Made by a program: the position numbers and the translations under genes
Notes under the pieces: generated by a model
The model's input: only the letters and a program-made list of their open reading frames with translations
Told to the model about the DNA's origin: nothing
The model's database searches: none
Assembly (NCBI GenBank): GCA_934654755.1
Contig: CAKUGQ010000022.1
Location: 1 to 25,050, forward strand
Direction: 5' to 3'
From: an uncultured Oscillospiraceae bacterium
Lineage (GTDB): Bacteria > Bacillota > Clostridia > Oscillospirales > Oscillospiraceae
DNA length: 25,050 nt
Shown: positions 10,075 to 17,935 of the stretch, in pieces
How the letters are laid out: each line of letters begins with the position of its first letter
How positions within the stretch are numbered: the stretch's first letter is position 1

Positions 10075-10245
10075 GGAGCCACGCAGCGTCCCGACGTATC
10101 TGACTTATCCGGTATTCCTCCGGCTTCACAGTGACCCACTCGCGGGGCTTTTCACCCCATTCCGTCTGCCCATTAAAGGACAGGAACCGCCGCAAATATG
10201 AAATTGAAGGGTAGCGCCTCACCTGACAAGCCGCCTCCCTGCTCG
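10075..10245 (-). promoter_or_regulatory. Cobalamin riboswitch aptamer
   Basis: On the minus strand the conserved core is clear: GGAATGGGGTGAAAAGCCCC (matches GGGAAnnCGGTGnAAAnCCG), then GGTCACTGTGA, CCGGAGGAATACCGG, and the B12 box AAGTCAGATAC (about 10095-10106). The preceding small stem CTGTCC-TTTAAT-GGGCAG also fits. Its exact outer ends are estimates. It is followed by an intrinsic terminator and then the giant DUF4430/SLH gene, so it regulates that gene in cis. Confidence 0.92.
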
Positions 10246-10247
10246 TC

Positions 10248-10276
10248 ATTGTAACACACCCTGTCTTATAAAGCAA
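10248..10276 (-). promoter_or_regulatory. Promoter of the cobalamin-riboswitch transcript
   Basis: On the minus strand, -35-like TTGCTT (10271-10276) and -10 TACAAT (10248-10253) are 17 bases apart, directly upstream of the aptamer. The -35 is weak (TTG only) and the -10 matches five of six positions. Confidence 0.7.
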
Positions 10277-10312
10277 GCCCTGTTTCAAAATATTTTCCCG
10301 TCCCGGAGCGGC

Positions 10313-10339
10313 AAAAAAAGCCGACCTCAACAGGTCGGC
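10313..10339 (-). terminator. Intrinsic terminator of the dxs-recN operon
   Basis: On the minus strand GCCGACCT-GTTG-AGGTCGGC (10320-10339) is followed by T7 (10313-10319), about 47 bases after the recN stop. It separates the operon from the cobalamin-controlled gene. Confidence 0.95.
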
Positions 10340-10385
10340 TTCCGCATATCAAAAAAGAGTCTTCCTTTCCGCCGCATTTAAAAGG

Positions 10386-12059
10386 CTACCGTTCAGAAGC
10401 AGATTTGGGAACGTTTGTCATCATCTCCGCAGCCGCCTGTAGTGTCGCCTCCGAAATGCTCGCGCCGCCTATGATTCGTGCAAGCTCGGCTTTTCGCCCT
10501 TCAAAGTCCAGCGGTGTGACATTAGTATATGTTCTGCCGTCTCTTTCCTGCTTGGCAATCAGGAAATGCGTATCCGCAAGCGCCGCAAGCTGCGGCAGAT
10601 GCGTCACGCACAGCACCTGTTTATTCTCGGAAACCTGGTGCAGCTTTTCGGCGACGCGCTGCGCCGCACGACCGGAGACACCAGTGTCCACCTCATCGAA
10701 AATCAGTGTTGCCACGCGGTCACGCTCGGCAAGCACGTTTTTCAGTGCCAGCATAATTCGCGCCAATTCGCCGCCGGAAGCTACCTTGCTGAGAGGCTTA
10801 AGCGCTTCTCCTGCATTGGCGGACATATAGAACGCCACAGCATCCATCCCGAGCGGTGTAAGTTCAGTTTCCGAAAACTCACAGGAAAACCGTACTCTTT
10901 GCATATCCAAGTCGACCAGCTCCCGTAAAACTCGCCGTGTCAGCCTCTCTGCCGCTTCACGGCGGGATGCACGCAGGACAAGTGCGGCCTGTCTGGCCTC
11001 TTCCTCGGCGGCGGACAGTTTTTTCCGCAACCGCGAAAGTGCTTCATCAGAAAACTCGATCTCATCCAATTCGGCCTGCGCTCCGGATAAATAGTTCAGA
11101 ATGTCGTCGCAGGTCACGCCGTATTTTCGGCGGAGTCTGTGGATGGTATCCAGACGCTGTTCAATGGCGTCCAGTTCAGCTTCACTAAAGCTCAATGCAT
11201 CGCGCTTTTCGGAAATCCGCTCGGCACAGTCGCGGACCTGATACATCAGGTCCGTGACCGTCTCATGCAGCGAGGTAAAGCTGTCGTCAATACGGCTCAG
11301 CCGCGAAAGCGCCCGCTCCGCTTGTGCCAGAAGCACCGACGCACCATCCGACGTATCGCTGCCATCCAGGCAGACCGAGGCATCCTCCAACGCACCAGCA
11401 AGCTTTTCTGCATTTTGCGCAAGGCGTCTGCGTGCCTCAAGCTCTTCGTCCTCACCGGAACGGAGCTGCGCTTTGGTAATCTCGTCAATCTGGTACTTCA
11501 GTGTCTCCACTCGCCTGAGCCTTGCGCTTTCGTCCAGATCCAGCCGTTCAATCTCCTTTTTCAGCGTCTGAATCCTCTCAAATCTCTCCCGGTAATTTGA
11601 AAGGAGTTCCTCATCCTCCGCAAATATATCAAGGTACTCCAAATGGTAGCTCTCGTCGAATAATGTCGCCGAATCGTGCTGCCCGTGGATATTCACCAAC
11701 CGCAGGCCAAGCTTCTTCAAAACACCCACGGACACGGCCTCACCATTGACCCGGCAAAGATTACGTCCGTCGGAAAGGATCTCGCGACGGATGACCAGCT
11801 CATCCTCGTAGGGTACGTCATTTTCCGCAAACCATGCAAGCTGCGGTACACCGTCAAACAGCGCCCGCACAACGGCGCGATCTGCACCGGTACGGATCAT
11901 GTCGCGATAGGCCCGTTCGCCAAGAATGGCAGAAATGGCATCAATCACAATCGACTTGCCGGCACCGGTTTCGCCGGTCATGACATTAAAGCCCGGCTCA
12001 AACAGGATGTCCGCCTGCTCGATCACGGCAATATTCTCAATGTGAAGCAGACGAAGCAC
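10386..12059 (-). CDS. recN: DNA repair protein RecN
   Basis: SMC-like ATPase acting early in double-strand break repair. With the start used here it has 557 residues, normal for RecN. The N-terminal ATPase half has Walker A GETGAGKS (residues 29-36). A long coiled-coil middle rich in E, R and L follows. The C-terminal half has the ABC signature VASGGELARIML (about 420) and Walker B TLIFDEVDTG (about 450). I chose GTG at 12059 because GAGGGG lies 6 bases upstream and the family begins with LRLLHIENIAVIE. An in-frame ATG at 12104 would add 15 unlike residues and overlap argR. It is the last gene of the operon, 14 bases after argR, and is followed by a terminator. Confidence 0.97.
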   Translation of the reverse strand: MLRLLHIENIAVIEQADILFEPGFNVMTGETGAGKSIVIDAISAILGERAYRDMIRTGADRAVVRALFDGVPQLAWFAENDVPYEDELVIRREILSDGRNLCRVNGEAVSVGVLKKLGLRLVNIHGQHDSATLFDESYHLEYLDIFAEDEELLSNYRERFERIQTLKKEIERLDLDESARLRRVETLKYQIDEITKAQLRSGEDEELEARRRLAQNAEKLAGALEDASVCLDGSDTSDGASVLLAQAERALSRLSRIDDSFTSLHETVTDLMYQVRDCAERISEKRDALSFSEAELDAIEQRLDTIHRLRRKYGVTCDDILNYLSGAQAELDEIEFSDEALSRLRKKLSAAEEEARQAALVLRASRREAAERLTRRVLRELVDLDMQRVRFSCEFSETELTPLGMDAVAFYMSANAGEALKPLSKVASGGELARIMLALKNVLAERDRVATLIFDEVDTGVSGRAAQRVAEKLHQVSENKQVLCVTHLPQLAALADTHFLIAKQERDGRTYTNVTPLDFEGRKAELARIIGGASISEATLQAAAEMMTNVPKSASER

Positions 12060-12073
12060 GTCAATCCCCTCTC

Positions 12074-12526
12074 TTACTCGAGCATTTTCCGGATTTCTGC
12101 GCAAAATTCCATCGCAGATTCACTGTCGCGCATCACAACAAGCGTGGTATCGTCACCGGAGAGCGAGCCGAGTACGGCCGGAATGTGCAGTGCATCGATA
12201 TTCGCACCCGCAGCAGCACCGAGGCCGGGCATGGTCTTGATCACAATCAGATTCTGTGCGGCATCAATGCTGGTCACGCACTCACGGAAGATCACGCGAA
12301 AGCGCGCGTCAAATTTTTCGTTTTCCTTTGTATGCGGGACGCTGTAGCGATAGCAGCCCAACCCGTCAAGCGCCTTGATGATGCGCAGCTCCTTGATGTC
12401 GCGCGAAACCGTTGCCTGCGTGCTTTTATAGCCGCAGTCATTCAGCTCCTTGAGCAGCTGCTCCTGCGTCTCAATGGGCTTCTCCGTAATCAGCTCCAGG
12501 ATCTTTTTCTGTCGATTGGATTTCAT
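12074..12526 (-). CDS. argR: Arginine repressor ArgR/AhrC
   Basis: Hexameric arginine-responsive repressor of arginine metabolism, 150 residues, the usual length. The N-terminal winged helix is clear (QKKILELI, then the recognition helix STQATVSRDI at 35-44). The C-terminal oligomerisation and arginine-binding domain has GSLSGDDTTLVV, whose paired aspartates contact arginine in the family. The ATG follows GGGGGAG. It lies 21 bases after nadK and 14 before recN, the conserved Firmicutes position. I saw no clear ARG-box operator in the short flanks. It may regulate targets elsewhere. Confidence 0.96.
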   Translation of the reverse strand: MKSNRQKKILELITEKPIETQEQLLKELNDCGYKSTQATVSRDIKELRIIKALDGLGCYRYSVPHTKENEKFDARFRVIFRECVTSIDAAQNLIVIKTMPGLGAAAGANIDALHIPAVLGSLSGDDTTLVVMRDSESAMEFCAEIRKMLE

Positions 12527-12547
12527 TCTTTCTCCCCCTTTTTATCG

Positions 12548-13405
12548 CTATCTCATTTTTGTATTGACAATCTCATAGAAGCTTCGGTTTCCGAGTTGAA
12601 TCAGCCGCGTCGTATGCTCCGAGCGTGTTACGGTTACGCGGTCGCCCGCATTCAAGCGAAATGCACGCCCACCGTCCAGACACAAAAAAGCATTTTTGCG
12701 GCCGGTACGGCCAATCGTTACCGTAATCACGCGCTGCGGCGATGTGACAATCGCGCGCGTAACCATATTATGCGCGCAGATAGGCGTAATGACCAGATTT
12801 TGTGCCGTCGGCTCGACAATGGGGCCGCCTGCAGACATGGAATAGGCCGTTGAACCGGTAGGCGTGCTGATAATCAACCCGTCGCCGGAAAAGGACATCA
12901 TTTCCACACCGTCGCAGCAAACATTCAGCCCGATTACGCGCGCAACGGCGCCCTTGGTCAGCACGGCATCGTTGAGCGCGTCGTCCTCCAGCAAAACATT
13001 TCCGTCGCGTTCCACGCGCGCATGGAGCATCATGCGCGTTTCGATGGTATAATCGCCTGCTGCAAGTCGCCGCAGCTCCTTCAGATCTTCGCTTTCCAGC
13101 TCTGCCATAAAGCCCATCGTGCCAATGTTTACACCCAGGATGGGGACGTTGGCTCGCATGGCAGCCTTGGAGGCATGGAGAATGGTGCCGTCGCCACCGA
13201 AACAGAGCAGAAGATCCGCATCGCGCAGCTCTTCATCAAGATCACTCAGCGACGTGTTTTCAGGCAGATCAAAGTTCTTGTCAACATCGAATGCCAGGCA
13301 TATCCGTGTCTCGATGCCGCTCTCCTGAAGGATCTTTGCGGCAAGATTTGCATATTTAAAATTTCGATCCCTGTAGGGATTGGGAGTCATAACGACCTTT
13401 TTCAT
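12548..13405 (-). CDS. nadK: NAD kinase
   Basis: Phosphorylates NAD to NADP in the cytoplasm. Its 285 residues are typical. It has the hallmark GGDGT (70-74), the ND pair (145-146, in LNDAVLTKG, which replaces the more common NE), and the GDGLIISTPTGSTAYS segment (174-189) that binds NAD and shapes the active site. The ATG overlaps the tlyA stop by 4 bases (ATGA), so the two are translationally coupled. Confidence 0.97.
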   Translation of the reverse strand: MKKVVMTPNPYRDRNFKYANLAAKILQESGIETRICLAFDVDKNFDLPENTSLSDLDEELRDADLLLCFGGDGTILHASKAAMRANVPILGVNIGTMGFMAELESEDLKELRRLAAGDYTIETRMMLHARVERDGNVLLEDDALNDAVLTKGAVARVIGLNVCCDGVEMMSFSGDGLIISTPTGSTAYSMSAGGPIVEPTAQNLVITPICAHNMVTRAIVTSPQRVITVTIGRTGRKNAFLCLDGGRAFRLNAGDRVTVTRSEHTTRLIQLGNRSFYEIVNTKMR

Positions 13406-14196
13406 AATAATTCATGTGCGGCAGCCACCAGCGCAGTCACATCCGGGCTGACGGCATGTTCCGGCTGCACGGCCAAATGTCCCAAAAACTCAATATTGCC
13501 CTCCGGCCCCTTCACCGGGGAATAGGTAAGATTGCGGACCGTCAGCCCCAGCTCGGCGGCAAGCGAAAGAAATCCGTTCAGAACCTCCTCGTGAACCCTC
13601 GGATCACGAACTACGCCCTTTTTCCCAACCTTTTCTTTTCCCGCTTCAAACTGCGGCTTAATCAGGCAAATGACCTGTCCTGTCGGCTTGAGCAAAGCAC
13701 GGACGGCAGGCAGAACGATACGCAAAGAAATAAACGAAACATCGATCACGGAAAGGTCCAACGGTTCACCGAGTTGTTCCGGCGTTACATAACGAATATT
13801 CGTGCGCTCCATGCACACAACACGCGGATCCATGCGAATGGACCAGGCAAGCTGGCCGTAACCGACATCGATAGCAAACACCTTCGCCGCGCCGTTCTGG
13901 AGCAGGCAATCAGTAAAACCGCCCGTGGAGGCACCGGAATCCGAACAGACAAAACCGGTCGGATCAATTCCGAAGTCGCGAAGCGCTTTTTCCAGCTTCA
14001 GCCCGCCGCGGCTGACATACCGACTGCCGCCGCGCAGCTCCAGCGCAGCGTCCTCCTCAATAAGAGTCCCTGCCTTGTCGCACTTCTGCCCGTTTACAAA
14101 AACCTCACCGCTCATGATGAGCGCCTGCGCACGGCTGCGCGAATCGCAAAGGCCACGCTCGGTTAAAAGAATATCCAGCCGCTGCTTATGCTTCAT
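13402..14196 (-). CDS. tlyA: TlyA/YqxC-family rRNA 2'-O-methyltransferase
   Basis: S4 RNA-binding domain (about 5-55, RLDILLTERGLCDSRSRAQ) followed by an FtsJ/RrmJ-type Rossmann methyltransferase: SDSGASTGGFTD (85-96, SAM site), DVGYGQL (110-116), DVSFISL (152-158) and LIKPQFEAG (178-186). Characterised members 2'-O-methylate 16S and 23S rRNA and were once called hemolysins. Start chosen at 14196: this ATG has AAAGGAGG 9 bases upstream, gives 264 residues (family length) and overlaps the dxs stop by 11 bases. The longer in-frame ORF to 14337 lies inside dxs and has no family similarity. The exact rRNA target is not known here. Confidence 0.94.
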   Translation of the reverse strand: MKHKQRLDILLTERGLCDSRSRAQALIMSGEVFVNGQKCDKAGTLIEEDAALELRGGSRYVSRGGLKLEKALRDFGIDPTGFVCSDSGASTGGFTDCLLQNGAAKVFAIDVGYGQLAWSIRMDPRVVCMERTNIRYVTPEQLGEPLDLSVIDVSFISLRIVLPAVRALLKPTGQVICLIKPQFEAGKEKVGKKGVVRDPRVHEEVLNGFLSLAAELGLTVRNLTYSPVKGPEGNIEFLGHLAVQPEHAVSPDVTALVAAAHELL

Positions 14197-16036
14197 TCGC
14201 ACATACCTCCTTTGCCGCCTCCGCAAGGGATGCAGCATCCAATCCTGCCAGACGATAAAGCTCCCGCGCAGCGCCGTGCGTGATAAAACGGTCTCCCAGG
14301 TTACACAGGCGCACCGGGACTCGCTCATCCGCATCATTCAGCGCGGCAAGCAGCTCCTTTCCGATGCAGCCCGCACATACCGTTTCCTCAGCCACGAGCA
14401 AGCACCCCGTCTTCCGCGCCGACCGCAGCACCGGTGAAACGTCAAGCGGTTTGATGCGGTCGAGCTTGACCACCTCGGCGGAAATACCGTCCATTTGCAG
14501 AAGGTCGGCCGCGTCAAGCAGATGATTCACAAGCGTTCCGTAGCTGACAAGCGTAATATCGGTCCCCTCGCGCAATACGGGAGAGGCTGCGACGGCACAG
14601 TATTCTCCCTGTCTGCCGCGTGGGTAACGCACGGCGACCGGGCCGGTCATATCCAGCAGCGCACGGCGAAGCATCACGCGCAGTTCCGCATCATTCGCCG
14701 GGCAGAGGATCTGCATATTCGGCACGGAGCGCAGGTAGCCGACGTCAAACACGCCATGGTGGGTCTCCCCGTCCTCGCCAACCAGCCCCGCGCGGTCAAT
14801 AGCAAAAACAACGTGCAAGTTCAGCATTGCAACGTCTTGAAGCAGCATGTCGTAAGCACGCTGCAAAAAGGTCGAATAAATCGCCACAACGGGCAGCATT
14901 CCCTGCTTTGCAAGACCGCCGGCCATTGCCACCGCATGCTCCTCCGCTATGCCGACATCAAAGAAGCGCTCCGGGAAACGTGCAGAAAACTCCGTCAGTC
15001 CCGTACCGCCCGGCATCGCCGCCGTCACGGCGCAAATGCGCGGATCCTGCTCCGCCGCAAGGCAGAGCGTCTCTCCGAACACATCCGAAAAACAGGGTTC
15101 GGAGGTCATGCCGATCGTTTTTCCCGTTACGGGATCAAACCTCCCGATACCGTGAAACACGTCGGGGTTCTCCTCGGCCGGGCGATAGCCCTTCCCTTTC
15201 TTTGTGATGACGTGCAGCAAAACGGGGCACTCGCAGCTCTTTGCGAGGCAAAGCATATATTCCAGTTTTCTCAGGTTGTGGCCGTCAATCGGGCCATAGT
15301 ATTCAAAGCCCATCTCGTCAAAAAGCGTATGATTCAGCACCCGCCGTTTGATGCGCTCCTTGAGGCGATGTGTAACGCGATAGAGCGCCCTGCCGCCCGG
15401 CACGACCTCAGTAAACGAGCGATAGGCACGCTTCAGTCGAAAGTAACCGGGCCGGGTACGCAGAGAACGCAAATGTTTTGCTACACCGCCCACATTCGGG
15501 CAAATGGACATTCCGTTGTCGTTCAGAATTACAATCAGCGGTTCATTGCTCTCGCCGGCATCATTCATGGCCTCATAAGCCGTTCCACCGGTCATAGCGC
15601 CGTCGCCGATGAGCGCAATCACGTGGTAGCTCTGCTTTTGCAGTGTCCGGGCACGCGCCATACCGAGCGCCGCAGAGACAGCGGTAGAAGCATGACCGGC
15701 GACAAAGGCATCCGTGTTACTTTCCGAGGGCTTCGGAAAGCCGGAAATCCCTCCAAAGCGCCGAAGCTCACCAAACGCCTCTCGGCGGCCGGTGAGCAGC
15801 TTATGCACATAGGACTGATGACCGACGTCAAACACAAGCCGATCCGTAGAGGTATCAAACACGCGCTCGATCGCAACTGCAAGCTCCGTAACGCCCAAAT
15901 TCGATGCCAGATGACCGCCTGTCTGCGAAACACTGCGCACAAGAAAGCTGCGGATTTCTTCACAAAGCAGGCGGAGTTCCCCGTCATCGAGTGCGCAGAG
16001 CGCTTCCCGGGAATCGATTGTTTCTAGTATACTCAA
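14186..16036 (-). CDS. dxs: 1-deoxy-D-xylulose-5-phosphate synthase
   Basis: Thiamine-diphosphate enzyme joining pyruvate and glyceraldehyde 3-phosphate, the first step of the MEP isoprenoid pathway. ispE of the same pathway lies 3 kb away. It has about 616 residues. Visible motifs are TGGHLASNLGVTEL (39-52), the ThDP/Mg site GDGAMTGG (144-151) with LNDNGMSI (171-178), the catalytic-Glu segment GIAEEHAVAMAGG, and a C-terminal transketolase domain. No ATG fits the N-terminus. TTG at 16036 has AGGA 9 bases upstream; another in-frame TTG at 16054 would add six residues but has a poorer ribosome binding site. A non-AUG start is therefore certain but which TTG is not. It follows oapA closely and overlaps tlyA. 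Confidence 0.96.
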   Translation of the reverse strand: MSILETIDSREALCALDDGELRLLCEEIRSFLVRSVSQTGGHLASNLGVTELAVAIERVFDTSTDRLVFDVGHQSYVHKLLTGRREAFGELRRFGGISGFPKPSESNTDAFVAGHASTAVSAALGMARARTLQKQSYHVIALIGDGAMTGGTAYEAMNDAGESNEPLIVILNDNGMSICPNVGGVAKHLRSLRTRPGYFRLKRAYRSFTEVVPGGRALYRVTHRLKERIKRRVLNHTLFDEMGFEYYGPIDGHNLRKLEYMLCLAKSCECPVLLHVITKKGKGYRPAEENPDVFHGIGRFDPVTGKTIGMTSEPCFSDVFGETLCLAAEQDPRICAVTAAMPGGTGLTEFSARFPERFFDVGIAEEHAVAMAGGLAKQGMLPVVAIYSTFLQRAYDMLLQDVAMLNLHVVFAIDRAGLVGEDGETHHGVFDVGYLRSVPNMQILCPANDAELRVMLRRALLDMTGPVAVRYPRGRQGEYCAVAASPVLREGTDITLVSYGTLVNHLLDAADLLQMDGISAEVVKLDRIKPLDVSPVLRSARKTGCLLVAEETVCAGCIGKELLAALNDADERVPVRLCNLGDRFITHGAARELYRLAGLDAASLAEAAKEVCANEA

Positions 16037-16058
16037 AGTGACACGTCCTGACAAATTC

Positions 16059-16652
16059 TCAGCGCTTTTTCCGAGTCTTCTTTCGACGGAAAAGAGATTT
16101 TATGTAATAGATCGGCTTGGAAACAAGCGTAACGATCTGTGTGGCACGGCTCATTGCAATATTCTTGCCACAGGCTTTACCGGAGATCGTCACCGCAGCG
16201 ACCAGCGCCGACATCAAAAGCTGGGAAGCGGTCTCGGAGTTGAGCGAGGACAGCGCACGCACGGCAACAACTGCCGAGGCGGAGCCGGATACGACGCCGC
16301 AAATATCACCGATGACGTCGTTGCAGAAGTTCGAGACCTTTTCGGCATTGCGCAGCAGCCTGAGCGCTTCACTCGCGCCGGGCACCTTCTTCGCAGCCAT
16401 GGAATGAAACGGCTTCTCATCCGCGGACATCACGGCAACTCCGATAATGTCAAACACGATGCCGAGCAGAACAATCAGCAACAAGACAAGAAATGCCTCG
16501 ACAAGACCGGCTTTCTCCAGCACCGTGGAAGAAAAGAAAGAGATCGTCGAGGACAAAACGATGGTCGTAAAGAAAATGGTGATGATCCAGCGCAATGAGC
16601 CGTTGGATTTTTTCTTCTTTGGTTTACTTCGAGGGTCAGGTTTTTCGTCCAC
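16059..16652 (-). CDS. oapA: OLE-associated protein OapA (DUF21/CNNM-like membrane protein)
   Basis: 197-residue membrane protein. A basic N-terminal tail (KPDPRSKPKKKK) is followed by a hydrophobic segment, a long hydrophobic helix (LVEAFLVLLLIVLLGIVFDIIGV), further hydrophobic stretches and a very basic C-terminus (FRRKKTRKKR). The stretch ASEALRLLRNAEKVSNFCND resembles DUF21 (CNNM/CorB) proteins but without their CBS domains. Length, charge pattern and position directly after a roughly 600-nt RNA and before dxs match OapA, which binds OLE RNA and places it at the membrane. The GTG at 16652 is preferred because GGAGG lies 7 bases upstream; an upstream ATG at 16697 would lengthen it into the region just after the RNA. 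Function in this organism is inferred from context. Confidence 0.87.
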   Translation of the reverse strand: MDEKPDPRSKPKKKKSNGSLRWIITIFFTTIVLSSTISFFSSTVLEKAGLVEAFLVLLLIVLLGIVFDIIGVAVMSADEKPFHSMAAKKVPGASEALRLLRNAEKVSNFCNDVIGDICGVVSGSASAVVAVRALSSLNSETASQLLMSALVAAVTISGKACGKNIAMSRATQIVTLVSKPIYYIKSLFRRKKTRKKR

Positions 16653-16694
16653 GGGACAACCTCCAAAAGTGAAAAAATTAGAAAGTGGTGGCAG

Positions 16695-17302
16695 CATAAA
16701 AGATTAATCTTGCGGCTTAGGTCGGGTGGGATTTCCCCACGCGCTACCGAGCGTCGCCGAATCGGCCGTTTCCGTTGAAAGCGTGAGCCGGGGCGTTGCC
16801 GCGTCCCGGTACCCGATTGCCACTTAGTCCGCACTGCAATCCCTTCTATGCCCATGGAAGACCGCCTAGGTGATTTCCACTACTTTGTGCGCCGGTTCTA
16901 TCCTCTTTTGCAGATGCGGTTTCAAGGGGCAATATCGCCGTCAGCCGCGGCCACGGCTGCGAACGCTTCGCTCCCCTATTCCCACACACCCACGCAAGGC
17001 AGGCTACACTGCACCCAGCACACGATTCTGTGCACCGTGATGCAGGTTCTATCCTACTTCGTACGCAGTCCGGGCAGCCGCAGAAACGGCTACGAGTTCG
17101 GCTGTCGCACAACAGCAGGTCTCCACGGAAATCGGGTCGTGCGGCGTATGCCATTACGCCTCGCCCGAAAACCTTAACCCCCAGCACCCACCCTAATCTG
17201 GGCGAAAAAAGCAAGCACCAGGGACTTCATCGATATGCCCTTTAAAGGATTTTTAGGCCCTTCTTCGATACCGGAGCGCGCAGACTAGGATACGGCGCCA
17301 CC
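16695..17302 (-). ncRNA. ole: OLE RNA (ornate large extremophilic RNA)
   Basis: A highly structured, GC-rich region of about 600 bases without a plausible gene. It begins just after a good minus-strand promoter and ends just before oapA, in the dxs-recN operon. This is the known location and size of OLE RNA in Bacillus halodurans and Clostridia. OLE forms a membrane ribonucleoprotein with OapA and has been linked to ethanol, cold and Mg2+ stress. Inside it, the 10-mer GGATAGAACC (minus strand) occurs twice, at 16894-16903 and 17045-17054. The 5' end is inferred from the promoter; the 3' end is approximate. RNase P RNA, tmRNA and SRP RNA were considered, and their signatures are absent. Confidence 0.85.
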
Positions 17303-17308
17303 ATGCAT

Positions 17309-17337
17309 ATCATAGCATATCCCCCGTCATTATTCAA
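17309..17337 (-). promoter_or_regulatory. Promoter of the OLE RNA operon
   Basis: On the minus strand, -35 TTGAAT (17332-17337) and -10 TATGAT (17309-17314) have a 17-base spacer. It should start transcription near 17302, so OLE RNA and oapA-dxs-tlyA-nadK-argR-recN can be made as one transcript independent of rplS. Confidence 0.75.
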
Positions 17338-17463
17338 GAGTAATTTTGTTTTCAGAATGCTTTTTTGTATATTTGCATGAGATCAGCCGAAAAACGACCA
17401 ATAACATTACTAAAAATGATTTTTAAGCGCATGGTATGTATATCACGTTTGATGACTTCCACA

Positions 17464-17502
17464 GAAAAAACACAACCCCGTGTCTCCGAAGGAGGCACGG
17501 GG
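17464..17502 (-). terminator. Intrinsic terminator of rplS
   Basis: On the minus strand CCCCGTGCCTCC-TTCG-GAGACACGGGG (17476-17502) is followed by TTGTGTTTTTT (T6 at 17465-17470), 11 bases after the rplS stop. The 138 bases between this and the OLE promoter are AT-rich and hold nothing I recognise. Confidence 0.92.
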
Positions 17503-17513
17503 AAATGCTTCGA

Positions 17514-17855
17514 TCAAACTCTCTCCTTGACCTTGGCAGCCTTGCCGAGACGGTCGCGCAGATAGTAGAGCTTCGCGCGGCGAACCTTACCGCGACGGAC
17601 GGTCTCAACCTTGACGATGTTGGGAGAGTGAACCGGGAAAACCTTCTCACAGCCAACGCCGTAGCTCAGACGGCGAACGGTGATGGATTCCTCAATGCCG
17701 CCGTGCTTGCGGGCAATGATTGTCCCCTCAAAAACCTGCACTCTCTCACGAGCGCCTTCCTTGATCTTGACATGAACACGAACGGTGTCGCCGACGTTCA
17801 TCTGCGGCAGTTCTTCCTTCATGTACTGGCTGGTCAAAGCCTTCATCAGATCCAT
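17514..17855 (-). CDS. rplS: Large-subunit ribosomal protein L19
   Basis: 113-residue L19 at the 30S-50S interface, essential for ribosome assembly. Conserved segments are MDLMKALTSQYMKEELP, GDTVRVHVKIKEGARERVQ, FEGTIIARKHGG, ITVRRLSYGVGCEKVFP and the basic C-terminal RRGKVRRAKLYYLRDRLGKAAK. The ATG has AGGAGG 9 bases upstream. It stands alone between its own promoter and terminator; the usual upstream trmD-rimM is not adjacent here. Confidence 0.98.
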   Translation of the reverse strand: MDLMKALTSQYMKEELPQMNVGDTVRVHVKIKEGARERVQVFEGTIIARKHGGIEESITVRRLSYGVGCEKVFPVHSPNIVKVETVRRGKVRRAKLYYLRDRLGKAAKVKERV

Positions 17856-17929
17856 AGTAGATGTCCTCCTAGTTTTATTAGGCGTTCATGCCCGGCGACC
17901 GGCCGGCAGAGGACCACCCATTTGCAGAC
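17856..17929 (-). promoter_or_regulatory. rplS 5' leader, possible L19 autoregulatory leader
   Basis: A leader of about 74 bases between the predicted start site and rplS. It contains a GC-rich hairpin (minus-strand TGCCGGCCGGTCGCCGGGCA, about 17890-17909) before the ribosome binding site. Ribosomal-protein leaders are common before L19 in Firmicutes. I cannot match it to a specific consensus. Confidence 0.3.
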
Positions 17930-17935
17930 CCGACG

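Noticed and set aside
14495..16027. 510-codon plus-strand frame
   Set aside because: Antisense shadow of dxs, whose motifs are unmistakable on the minus strand.
16846..17245. Short open frames on both strands between oapA and rplS
   Set aside because: They fall inside the OLE-like RNA; their products are low in normal protein features and lack ribosome binding sites.
16695..17302. RNase P RNA, tmRNA or SRP RNA as identity of the large RNA
   Set aside because: The GAGGAAAGTCC/ACAGAAA landmarks of RNase P, the tRNA-like CCA end and tag frame of tmRNA, and the GGAAGG..AGCAGCC core of SRP RNA are not present, while size and position next to oapA fit OLE.
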